DNA of 7,889 bases from Deltaproteobacteria bacterium (GCA_030262795.1 JAJSZO010000115.1:1-7889); one strand, 5' to 3'; positions 1 through 5,260 are shown, counted from the stretch's first letter. Numbers and translations are program-made. Notes: generated by a model from the letters alone, not told the origin.

Positions 1-223
1 GTTGTTCTGAATAATCAAGATTCTCCGCCTCTGGAGGGTTTATCCTGTCTGATAAAAATATAAAATTTGTTGATTTTTATGTCTGGATATATTTTTAGGA
101 AGAATACTCTGTAATCAATCTTTATCCATCCTTTCGGCTCCTTTACCGCCTTTACTTGATCTCTTAAATCAGCGCCCTTCGGGTGGACTTTTCTGACAGG
201 ATTAATGGGATTTACATAATTTC
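1..223. other. Gene-free stretch at window start
   Basis: I see no convincing gene here. A minus-strand open frame of 73 codons (236 to 15) exists, but its start lies inside the end of the MITE-like element and its first third is the translated 9-nt repeat. It has no recognisable domain and no ribosome binding site. Positions about 193-215 carry 9-nt-periodic units of the RGGATNNAC type (AGGATTAAT followed by GGGATTTAC), which continue on the other side of the element at 224-344. The remainder is AT-rich and unassigned. Confidence 0.5.
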
Positions 224-344
224 GTATCCTATTCAAATTCCGTGGTAAATTAATTTACTTAAAAAATAACTTATTGATATTACACTATTTATTTTTTTTA
301 AAGTTCAAATTTTTCAGTTTTACCACGGAATTTGAATAGGATAC
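224..344. mobile_element. MITE-like element with perfect 26-bp inverted ends
   Basis: The arms at 224-249 and 319-344 are perfect reverse complements over 26 bp (outer end GTATCCTATTC, inner end GTGGTAAA). They enclose a 69-bp AT-rich core with no coding capacity. The octamer ATAATTTC lies immediately outside both ends (216-223 and 345-352), as expected for a target-site duplication. Identity extends three more bases into the right arm end, so the exact boundary is ambiguous by up to 3 bp. Removing the element and one octamer restores a continuous 9-nt-periodic repeat. It is therefore a non-autonomous element needing a transposase supplied elsewhere. I cannot assign an IS family from the ends. 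Confidence 0.85.
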
Positions 345-365
345 ATAATTTCTTTATTTTTTATA

Positions 366-402
366 TCCTGATCATCCTGTATATCCCGTCAAAAAAAGGA
401 AA
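366..402. repeat. Dispersed repeat R1, copy a
   Basis: This 37-bp stretch recurs at 4881-4917 with a single mismatch (position 371 versus 4886). Read on the minus strand it is built of 9-nt units (GGGATATAC, AGGATGATC, AGGATATAA) preceded by TGAC and a run of T. It ends three bases from the abiEi stop codon and may form the 3' end of that transcript. Confidence 0.85.
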
Positions 403-404
403 CT

Positions 405-980
405 CTATCCTATTAAATTAACGATCGAACGGGAGACGGATAAAGGATATCTGCGGGCCATTTTTGAAAGGAGATTAAAGTCCACCCTATCCAGTTCCAG
501 CTCATCCTGGACCGGAATCATTCCGCGGTAATAGAGAGTGTCCAGAATGGCCTTTTCAGGCGAAGCCATGTAAAACCTGTCCCGATAAGTAAACCCAAAA
601 AATAGCGAGGGGGTGATCCTTGAAAATTCAATAGTGATTCCCTGATACTGAATATTTCGTTTCTTGCCGACAGAGGTGCTTAGGGTTACGACGGTGCATA
701 CCATGGGAGACTGCAGGGTGATACCATGATAATTCAAGGCCCATTCGCAGGAGATGTAGGCCTGCGGTTTTAAAAAACATGCTGCTTCCTCCACGCTTGG
801 AAGTCCGCAAAGAAAGGAATTGATATAGTTTCCCCGATTAATACGATAGATTAATTCTTTTTTAACTGCCCGTGATAAAAACATACCCGCATGAGGAGTC
901 AATTTTTCTGCATCCTGCTTGCGGAAAAGTACGGGAAGGAGTTTCAAACGCTTAAGTGTTGATTTTTCTTCTTCTTTCAT
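405..980 (-). CDS. abiEi: AbiEi-family type IV antitoxin / transcriptional repressor
   Basis: The 191-aa product resembles AbiEi antitoxins, which neutralise the AbiEii nucleotidyltransferase toxin without binding it and repress their own operon by binding operator DNA. Residues about 14-55 look like the N-terminal winged helix-turn-helix (LPVLFRKQDAEKL, then INRGNYIN). Residues 72-87 (PQAYISCEWALNYHGI) and 139-153 (ASPEKAILDTLYYRG) match the conserved C-terminal antitoxin segments. Length and C-terminus look complete. The ATG at 980 lies inside the last codons of the upstream abiEii remnant (29-bp overlap), so translation is probably coupled; the Shine-Dalgarno is weak. No toxin gene lies downstream and the upstream one is broken, so this is effectively an orphan antitoxin. 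The family call is from motif recognition. The toxin-first order differs from the classic abiEi-abiEii order. Confidence 0.8.
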   Translation of the reverse strand: MKEEEKSTLKRLKLLPVLFRKQDAEKLTPHAGMFLSRAVKKELIYRINRGNYINSFLCGLPSVEEAACFLKPQAYISCEWALNYHGITLQSPMVCTVVTLSTSVGKKRNIQYQGITIEFSRITPSLFFGFTYRDRFYMASPEKAILDTLYYRGMIPVQDELELDRVDFNLLSKMARRYPLSVSRSIVNLIG

Positions 981-1306
981 AATCTTTAAAATATTCGGTC
1001 ATTCCTTGATTTAAAAGGATTGAGATGACTTCCCTAAGAGTAGCGATAAAATCGCTAAAATCTGTTTCCTGATACATGGCAATGATATTTTGTGGCAAAA
1101 AACGGGGCAAATCTCTTTTTAAGGCATCTATGATGCTTGAGGTGGATTCCTTAAACCTCATTCCGCTGTAGGACTCATCTTAATGCTGTTCTGCCCTGAA
1201 AAATGATACGGTCCGATCCGGATTGAGCGTAAAGATTGTCCAGTAAAATCAACTGCAACAACTCCGATTTTTTTATCTTCTTTTCGTTATACATATACGA
1301 TACCAT
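952..1306 (-). pseudogene. abiEii: abiEii toxin remnant, frameshifted and internally deleted
   Basis: Starting from the ATG at 1306, a 43-codon frame ends at a TGA (1177-1175) with the segment LLDNLYAQSG and then IIFQGRTALR. This is the signature start of AbiEii nucleotidyltransferases, which normally read F-K-G-G-T-A-L-R before a tyrosine/glycine stretch and RFSEDLDF. The continuation (SYSGMRF) is in another frame from about 1173, consistent with one extra base. After RF the expected SEDLDF motif and the whole central nucleotidyltransferase region are missing. The frame jumps to a C-terminal-looking tail (LKRDLPRFLPQN, DFSDFIATLREVISILL) that stops at 952. The full family is about 230-300 aa; here about 115 codons remain. 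It overlaps abiEi by 29 bp. A single sequencing error could explain the frameshift but not the lost catalytic block, so the toxin is very probably inactive. Confidence 0.75.
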
Positions 1307-1319
1307 TCTAATACTTGAT

Positions 1320-1351
1320 TACGATAGTATACAGTTTTGTATAATATCGTA
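1320..1351 (-). promoter_or_regulatory. Palindromic probable operator of the abiE locus
   Basis: Two 14-bp arms, 1320-1333 and 1338-1351, are inverted repeats with one mismatch and a 4-bp spacer (TACGATAKTATACA type). They end 13 bp upstream of the abiEii remnant's ATG. A looser third copy (GTATCGTATATGTATAAC on the minus strand, about 1286-1303) overlaps the start codon. Known AbiEi proteins repress by binding inverted repeats in their own promoter, so this is the expected target. That AbiEi binds here is an inference. Confidence 0.65.
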
Positions 1352-1368
1352 AACAATAAATTGCTCAA
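1341..1368 (-). promoter_or_regulatory. Candidate promoter for abiE, overlapping the operator
   Basis: On the minus strand TTGAGC (1368-1363) and TATTAT (1346-1341) are separated by 16 bp. A second possible -10 box, TGTATACT with the extended TG, lies within the left half of the palindrome (about 1326-1333). Both -10 candidates lie in the palindrome, so a bound repressor would block polymerase. The region is AT-rich, so individual boxes are uncertain. Confidence 0.4.
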
Positions 1369-1424
1369 GTTTTCTTTTTTGTATTGATATGAGAAAAGTC
1401 TCAACATATCCATTGTGGCATGCC

Positions 1425-1480
1425 TGCCCCGTAGCACCGGTAGATAATACTGGGGGGTAAGTACGGCAGATCGTACGGGT
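1425..1480. repeat. Dispersed repeat R2, copy a
   Basis: This 56-bp stretch aligns with 2917-2970 in the same orientation at roughly 80% identity by eye, with 2-3 small gaps. Shared cores are GGTAGAT, TACTGGGG and GGCAGATCGTA. The two copies bracket the ATPase gene at 1617-2882. The stretch 1307-1616 otherwise holds the abiE promoter/operator, this repeat and the upstream region of the ATPase gene. A 73-codon minus-strand frame across it (1494-1273) is not supported as a gene. Confidence 0.65.
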
Positions 1481-1581
1481 AAATATCTCAACATAAGCTT
1501 TGATTCACAACGCTACAGGCTTGAAAAAGTCAATACTTAAGCGCTTGCAATAAAGTTTTATGGCTCCCTTAAACTTTCCTA

Positions 1582-1610
1582 TTGAAAATTTAAAGATAAC
1601 CTGATATTTT
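1582..1610 (+). promoter_or_regulatory. Candidate promoter of the AAA_14/DUF4143 ATPase gene
   Basis: TTGAAA (1582-1587) and TATTTT (1605-1610) are spaced by 17 bp. Transcription from these boxes would start at about 1617, the A of the start codon. Together with the absence of a Shine-Dalgarno sequence before 1617, this suggests a leaderless or very short-leader transcript. The -10 box is weak and the DNA is AT-rich, so this is tentative. Confidence 0.35.
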
Positions 1611-1616
1611 ATAAAT

Positions 1617-2882
1617 ATGGAATTTATAGAAAGATATATGCCTGCATGGAGTCTGGAAAAGGAGATATTAGCTCCAAAGATGATCTTTGTAGCCGGGCCA
1701 AGACAGTCAGGCAAAACCACCCTGCTAGAACATTTTTTGGACCAAAAGGGCTGTTCTTCACTTTTTTTTAACTGGGACACGCCAAAAGTTAAGGCATTAT
1801 ACCGTGAAGATCCTATCTTTTTTGAATCGCAGGCCAGGCTGTTAAAGAAAAAGAATCAAGATATCTGGATTGCTCTGGACGAAATTCATAAGCGAACCAA
1901 ATGGAAAGACATCCTGAAAGGATATTATGATCAGTTCCACAAAAACTTTCGTTTTGTCATATCCGGAAGCGCAAGACTTGATCTTTTCAGAATGACAGGT
2001 GATTCCCTTATAGGAAGATATTTTCTTTTTCACCTCTCTCCTTTCTCCCTTTCAGAGATTGGTTGCAGGGCATTTGAGGATTTAACGCTGTGGCATGGGA
2101 TAGTTAGAGATGAAAAATGGTCTGACCTGTTTGATATAGTGGCCGACAAGGAGCCTCTGCCATATGACCTGTGGCAGCAAATGTATGAATTCGGGCCTTT
2201 TCCCGAACCGTTGCTAAAGGCGGATAAGGTCTTTTCAAATCTGTGGCATCAAGACTACCTCAGCCTCTATCTCAGGGAGGAGATCAGAGATTTAACCAGG
2301 ATTTCAGATATTGATGGAGTGGAGTCTCTAATTTATCTTCTTCCCAAAAGAGTGGGAAGCATATTGTCGATAAACAGCCTGCGGCAAGACTTGAATGTTT
2401 CACATGGTACGGTAAGTACATGGCTGGATTCTTTAACCAAACTTTATTTGATCTTTTCTCTGTCGCCATGGCAGAAAAAAATTCACAAGGCCATCAAAAA
2501 GGAAAAAAAATATTATTTTTACGACTGGTCTTACATCCATAAGCAAAACAAAGGGCCACGATTTGAAAATGTGGTGGCTGTCGGACTAAACCGGTTGTGC
2601 AACACGCTAAAGGAAAACGGCTTTGGACCTTATAAACTTTTTTTTGTAAGAGATCTTGCCAAACGGGAGATAGATTTTTTGATTGCCAAGGATGAAACGC
2701 CGGTACTTTTAATAGAGGCAAAAACCAATGCGCTGAAAATCTCCGGGTACGCTCTCAATATGGCCAAAAAATTAGGAGATATTCCAATTGTTCAACTGAC
2801 CCATAAACCCGGAGTTTTGAAAAAATTGAATCACAACTCCTGCATCATCTCAGCCTGTCACTTTTTTTCATGTTTACCATGA
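1617..2882 (+). CDS. AAA_14-type ATPase with C-terminal DUF4143
   Basis: The 421-aa product has the standard two-part layout of the widespread AAA_14 plus DUF4143 family. Walker A is GPRQSGKTT (residues 27-35), Walker B is IWIALDEIHK (83-92), a sensor-1-like SGSARLD is at 117-123, and the family stretch GRYFLFHLSPFSLSEI is at 133-148. A winged-helix-like segment (SLRQDLNVSHGTVSTWL) covers about 254-270. The C-terminal part has REIDFL (350-355) and LIEAKT (365-370), the layout of a PD-(D/E)XK-like fold. The length is normal and all ATPase motifs are intact. Family members are cytoplasmic, occur in many copies per genome and have no firmly established biological role. The start at 1617 lacks a ribosome binding site; the in-frame ATG at 1638 is an alternative. 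Diverged direct repeats lie on both sides. Confidence 0.88.
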   Translation: MEFIERYMPAWSLEKEILAPKMIFVAGPRQSGKTTLLEHFLDQKGCSSLFFNWDTPKVKALYREDPIFFESQARLLKKKNQDIWIALDEIHKRTKWKDILKGYYDQFHKNFRFVISGSARLDLFRMTGDSLIGRYFLFHLSPFSLSEIGCRAFEDLTLWHGIVRDEKWSDLFDIVADKEPLPYDLWQQMYEFGPFPEPLLKADKVFSNLWHQDYLSLYLREEIRDLTRISDIDGVESLIYLLPKRVGSILSINSLRQDLNVSHGTVSTWLDSLTKLYLIFSLSPWQKKIHKAIKKEKKYYFYDWSYIHKQNKGPRFENVVAVGLNRLCNTLKENGFGPYKLFFVRDLAKREIDFLIAKDETPVLLIEAKTNALKISGYALNMAKKLGDIPIVQLTHKPGVLKKLNHNSCIISACHFFSCLP

Positions 2883-2893
2883 GATTAAATTAG

Positions 2894-2908
2894 CGCACCT
2901 TCGGTGCG
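2894..2908. terminator. Small hairpin after the ATPase gene
   Basis: CGCACC and GGTGCG form a 6-bp GC-rich stem around a TTC loop, 11 bp after the stop codon at 2882. There is no following T-tract, so intrinsic termination is doubtful. It may only stabilise the 3' end. Confidence 0.3.
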
Positions 2909-2916
2909 GATATAAG

Positions 2917-2970
2917 TGCCCGTGGCTCTGGTAGATGGTACTGGGGTATGTCCGGCAGATCGTAGGGGGT
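2917..2970. repeat. Dispersed repeat R2, copy b
   Basis: This is the second copy of the repeat at 1425-1480, in the same orientation, lying 34 bp after the ATPase stop codon and directly abutting repeat R3 copy a. The gene-free stretch 2883-3223 is almost fully accounted for by a small hairpin, R2b, R3a, a 12-bp-arm palindrome and a 9-nt-periodic repeat. Confidence 0.65.
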
Positions 2971-2977
2971 CAAAAAG

Positions 2978-3084
2978 TGGTGAAAAATAACATGCTTTTA
3001 GTGAAAAATACTGGTTTTATTGTTATGATTGGAAAGATATAAATCTTGCTTATTAAAAAAATATTTCGCATAATAATTTGTAAA
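2978..3084. repeat. Dispersed repeat R3, copy a
   Basis: It aligns with 4938-5041 in the same orientation, at about four-fifths identity by eye with a few 1-2 bp gaps. Shared blocks are TAACATGCTTTT, CTGGTTTT, TATAAA, CTTGC and TATTAAAAAA. Its first 32 bp contain two GTGAAAAAT boxes whose starts are 21 bp apart. The two copies bracket the genes at 3224-4799. No open reading frame is conserved between them. Confidence 0.75.
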
Positions 3085-3133
3085 TGAATTATCCGGTAGC
3101 AAGCTTCAGGGAATTAAACTCACCAGTTCATGC

Positions 3134-3182
3134 CTGCCTGTGCGTTGCACGCAGAGAGATAGGCAGACACACGCACAGGCAG
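3134..3182. repeat. Palindromic repeat with perfect 12-bp arms
   Basis: CTGCCTGTGCGT (3134-3145) and ACGCACAGGCAG (3171-3182) are exact reverse complements with a 25-bp spacer. A competing smaller hairpin, TGCGT-TGC-ACGCA, sits inside the left half (3141-3153). It is much more GC-rich than its surroundings and looks like an extragenic palindromic element. It lies 42 bp upstream of the next start codon and could fold in that gene's leader. Confidence 0.7.
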
Positions 3183-3183
3183 A

Positions 3184-3212
3184 AAAATCTGTGTAATCTG
3201 TGGATTAAATCT
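3184..3212. repeat. 9-nt-periodic repeat (AATCTGTGT type)
   Basis: Successive 9-mers AATCTGTGT, AATCTGTGG and ATTAAATCT are near-copies in tandem. The core GTGTAAT-N2-GTGGA is identical to that in the right arm of the palindrome at 5151-5224. It sits immediately before the ribosome binding site of the gene starting at 3224. Confidence 0.5.
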
Positions 3213-3223
3213 AAGGGGGTATT

Positions 3224-3649
3224 ATGGTTAAAAGGGTGTGGATTGTTTGCTTTTTAAGCATTGTCTTAACAGCCTTGATTACACCAAAGGCATATAGTAG
3301 TGAACCTGTTGCCTTTACGCTGGAAGACAGGGATAGAATCATCAGGATGGAAGTTGTGCTTACGGAGTTCAAAAAACAGGTGGATCAACGATTTGAGCAG
3401 GTGGACAAACGTTTTGAACAAATGATGAACTTTCTGTTAATGCTTGGCGGTATTTTTACTTCCCTGACTCTTGGGGTAATCGGATTTGCTTACTGGGACA
3501 GACGTACTGTGATCAGGGAGGCAACGGATGGGGCAATTAAGAAGATTGAATGTGAAGGCAGGCTGAGAGACTTGATTCTGGCGTTGCGCGAGCTTTCCAG
3601 TACCAATTTAGATGTGGCAAAGGTAATGCGAAATTTCCACCTGCTCTAA
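3224..3649 (+). CDS. Small exported/membrane coiled-coil protein, function unknown
   Basis: I recognise no named family in this 141-aa product, though its general design recurs in anaerobes. Residues 1-25 form a signal peptide or N-terminal membrane segment (VKR, then a hydrophobic stretch to about 20, with a possible cut after AYS). Residues 33-68 are charged and helical, with a tandem VDQRFEQ-VDKRFEQ heptad pair (53-66) indicating a short coiled coil. Residues about 69-91 are a second membrane helix (LLMLGGIFTSLTLGVIGFAYW) followed by positive WDRRTVIR. The C-terminal 40-50 residues are charged and probably cytoplasmic. The ATG at 3224 is preceded by AAGGGGG with a short spacer. The downstream ATPase gene begins 55 bp after the stop on the same strand, so co-transcription is likely. 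A role as membrane anchor or partner for that ATPase is only a guess. Confidence 0.75.
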   Translation: MVKRVWIVCFLSIVLTALITPKAYSSEPVAFTLEDRDRIIRMEVVLTEFKKQVDQRFEQVDKRFEQMMNFLLMLGGIFTSLTLGVIGFAYWDRRTVIREATDGAIKKIECEGRLRDLILALRELSSTNLDVAKVMRNFHLL

Positions 3650-3704
3650 GGGCTCGGAATTTCAGTACTTTTGTTTGACATTTAAAATATTCTGAAGAGG
3701 CATT

Positions 3705-4799
3705 ATGGCTCCATTTTATGATCGTGACAGAGAACAGAAGGAACTTGTTTCTATTTTGGAACACGAACCTTCTCTTGTCTATTTCGTCTATGGCCCTATA
3801 AATTCCGGCAAAACAAGCCTGTTGACAAAGGTATTGGGAACACTGCCTGAACAGATAATCCCTTTTTATGTTAACTTGCGGGGAAGGGATGTCAGCTCTG
3901 CGGGAGATTTTTTAAACGTTTTGTTCGATGTGGACCGCAAAAGCGCTTTTGATACGGCAGGGGAATATTTAAAGGAGCTATTTAAGGGTGGAACCGAAAT
4001 TTTCAAAAAACATACGGGAATACCTGTTCCGGCAAGTATCTTTGATCTTTTATTTAAATCAAAGGACAAGGGAGCAGACGCTTTCAGGTATTTGGAAGAA
4101 TTTTATTTATCTCTTATGGGTGAGGGCTTAAAACCCATATTTATCCTTGATGAGCTTCATATAATCAAGGAGGTGGCAAATAGCGCAGGTAAACCGATCC
4201 TTGAAAAGCTGTTTAACTTTTTTGTGCGCATGACTAAGGAAACGCATCTTTGCCATTGCATTGCGGCTACCAGTGACAGTTTATTTATTGAAAAAGTGGC
4301 CGGCAATGCCAAATTGGAGGGGAGAACAAGATATTTCCTAGTGGACGATCTGGGTCAGAAGCGGGCTTTCAGTGTGTATGAGCAATTTAAATTTCCGGAT
4401 AAGAAACTGGTGTGGAAATATATAGGCGGAAAGATAGGCGACATGACGCGTCTGAAGGTTGAGCTTAATCTTGGCAAAAACGAGCATGACGGCCTGAAAA
4501 GGATGCTAAGGGACGGCGTTAACAGATTGGAGAACCTGTTGAGGAGTTACCGGTATGTCCCCCCACAAGTTGTGTTTAATGGGAAAACGCTCGTTTTGAG
4601 TGTTGAAGATGTTAAGCAAACCATTCTTTCCGTTGCTGAACATGGCCAGGTGCCGGCAGGGGAACTGGATCAGGCTGTTGTCTGCTATCTGGTTGAAAAG
4701 AATATATTATTTTGGGAGCCTATTGCCGGCATGATCCGACCACAAGGACAACTTGTAAAAAATGCTGTTAAGGAACTAAAGAAATCGGGAAAAATTTAA
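3705..4799 (+). CDS. Archaeal-type P-loop ATPase (ATPase_2-like)
   Basis: The 364-aa product has the layout of the ATPase_2 (archaeal ATPase, STAND-like) group. The N-terminus FYDRDREQKEL matches the family's opening F-x-x-R-x-x-E-L motif. Walker A is GPINSGKTSLL (30-40), followed by IIPFYVNLRGRDVSS (51-65). Walker B is PIFILDELH (144-152), with a sensor-1-like AATSDSLF at 187-194. The C-terminal third is helical and probably winged-helix-like, without a recognised domain; no nuclease motif is visible. It should be a cytoplasmic nucleotide-driven switch or scaffold, but no substrate is known. The start has GAAGAGG four bases upstream. It follows the coiled-coil membrane gene by 55 bp and is bracketed by R3 repeats. 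A 13-bp-arm hairpin lies 60 bp beyond the stop. The family call is fairly sure; the function is unknown. Confidence 0.82.
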   Translation: MAPFYDRDREQKELVSILEHEPSLVYFVYGPINSGKTSLLTKVLGTLPEQIIPFYVNLRGRDVSSAGDFLNVLFDVDRKSAFDTAGEYLKELFKGGTEIFKKHTGIPVPASIFDLLFKSKDKGADAFRYLEEFYLSLMGEGLKPIFILDELHIIKEVANSAGKPILEKLFNFFVRMTKETHLCHCIAATSDSLFIEKVAGNAKLEGRTRYFLVDDLGQKRAFSVYEQFKFPDKKLVWKYIGGKIGDMTRLKVELNLGKNEHDGLKRMLRDGVNRLENLLRSYRYVPPQVVFNGKTLVLSVEDVKQTILSVAEHGQVPAGELDQAVVCYLVEKNILFWEPIAGMIRPQGQLVKNAVKELKKSGKI

Positions 4800-4858
4800 A
4801 GTGACCCTTTTTTCAAAAAATTCCGGCAATTCGAAATAGCCCATCAGCTTACAAACGG

Positions 4859-4892
4859 GGATGAGCATGATTTTTTTACATCCTGCTCATCC
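4859..4892. repeat. Hairpin overlapping repeat R1b
   Basis: The arms 4859-4871 and 4880-4892 pair over 13 bp with one mismatch (GGATGAGCATGAT against ATCCTGCTCATCC) around an 8-nt T-rich loop. There is no T-tract on the 3' side, so it is not a classical terminator for the ATPase gene, but it could protect the transcript's 3' end. The right arm is part of repeat R1 copy b. Confidence 0.6.
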
Positions 4893-4917
4893 TGTATATC
4901 CCGTCAAAAAAAGGAAA
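4881..4917. repeat. Dispersed repeat R1, copy b
   Basis: This is the second copy of the 37-bp repeat at 366-402 (36 of 37 positions identical), in the same orientation and 4.5 kb away. On the minus strand the units are GGGATATAC, AGGATGAGC and AGGATGTAA. The gene-free stretch 4800-5365 contains this repeat, R3b, the pilin promoter, a 74-bp palindrome and the pilin leader. Confidence 0.85.
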
Positions 4918-4937
4918 TTTCTTCACAGTTCGATCTT

Positions 4938-5041
4938 TGGTGAAAATAACATGCTTTTGGTGAAAATCGCTGGTTTTTTATCAGGAGCAGAAGAATATAA
5001 AGCTTGCCTATTAAAAAATATTTCACATAAGCCTTTGTAAT
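4938..5041. repeat. Dispersed repeat R3, copy b
   Basis: This is the second copy of the repeat at 2978-3084, in the same orientation. It carries two exact TGGTGAAAAT boxes (4938-4947 and 4958-4967) whose starts are 20 bp apart. The copy ends about 50 bp before the sigma-54-like promoter of the pilin gene. Confidence 0.75.
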
Positions 5042-5091
5042 TAAAAACTTTGCGGCCTGCTATTAACAAAACAATATGCGGCAACATAATA

Positions 5092-5107
5092 TGGCATACT
5101 CGTTGCT
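5092..5107 (+). promoter_or_regulatory. Sigma-54 (RpoN) promoter of the pilin gene
   Basis: TGGCAT-N5-TTGCT matches the TGGCAC-N5-TTGCW consensus, with GG at 5093-5094 and GC at 5105-5106 separated by exactly 10 bp. Transcription would start near 5118, giving a leader of roughly 250 nt before the ATG at 5366. Pilin genes in several proteobacteria are known to use RpoN with the activator PilR. I did not identify a PilR site. A TATAAT at 5239-5244 could be a secondary sigma-70 start, but lacks a good -35. Confidence 0.7.
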
Positions 5108-5150
5108 TGCATATAATTACAAAATAAAAACAGAATAAAAAAACATTAAT

Positions 5151-5224
5151 TTGTCCACTAATTTCACGAATTAGCACTAATCATTAGTTTCTATTTAGTG
5201 TAACTTCGTGTAATTAGTGGACAA
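5151..5224. repeat. 74-bp palindromic repeat in the pilin leader
   Basis: Arms 5151-5170 and 5205-5224 are inverted repeats over 20 bp with one mismatch (outer end TTGTCCACTAATT). The pairing continues imperfectly inward (GCACTAAT against ATTTAGTG), leaving a short loop near 5183-5191. It lies between the sigma-54 promoter and pilA, so it would be transcribed as a long hairpin in the mRNA leader. Its right arm shares the GTGTAAT-N2-GTGGA core with the repeat at 3184-3212. Confidence 0.8.
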
Positions 5225-5260
5225 AAAAAGCATAATTTTATAATTTCCTATACAATAAAA

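Noticed and set aside
15..236. Minus-strand 73-codon open frame near the window start
   Set aside because: Its start lies in the MITE end and the first part is translated 9-nt repeat. It has no ribosome binding site and no recognisable domain.
1273..1494. Minus-strand 73-codon frame upstream of abiE
   Set aside because: It runs through repeat R2 and the palindromic operator in a different frame from the abiEii remnant, with no domain. It is best explained as chance.
1505..1780. Minus-strand 91-codon frame overlapping the ATPase start
   Set aside because: It overlaps the well-supported ATPase gene antisense and has no family features.
3011..3050. Sigma-54 promoter in R3a matching that near pilA
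   Set aside because: The available GG and GC dinucleotides are not separated by 10 bp (for example GG 3031 to GC 3048 is 15).
2978..3084. CRISPR or tandem-iteron origin suggested by repeated boxes
   Set aside because: There are only two boxes per copy, no regular spacer array, no cas genes and no replication initiator gene in the window.
3675..3704. TTGACA (3675-3680) as a -35 box for the second ATPase gene
   Set aside because: No acceptable -10 hexamer lies 16-18 bp downstream, and a start there would fall at or within the gene. Co-transcription with the preceding gene is simpler.
4923..5177. Minus-strand 84-codon frame in the pilA upstream region
   Set aside because: It is composed of repeat R3b, the sigma-54 promoter and half of the palindrome, and R3a does not preserve the frame.
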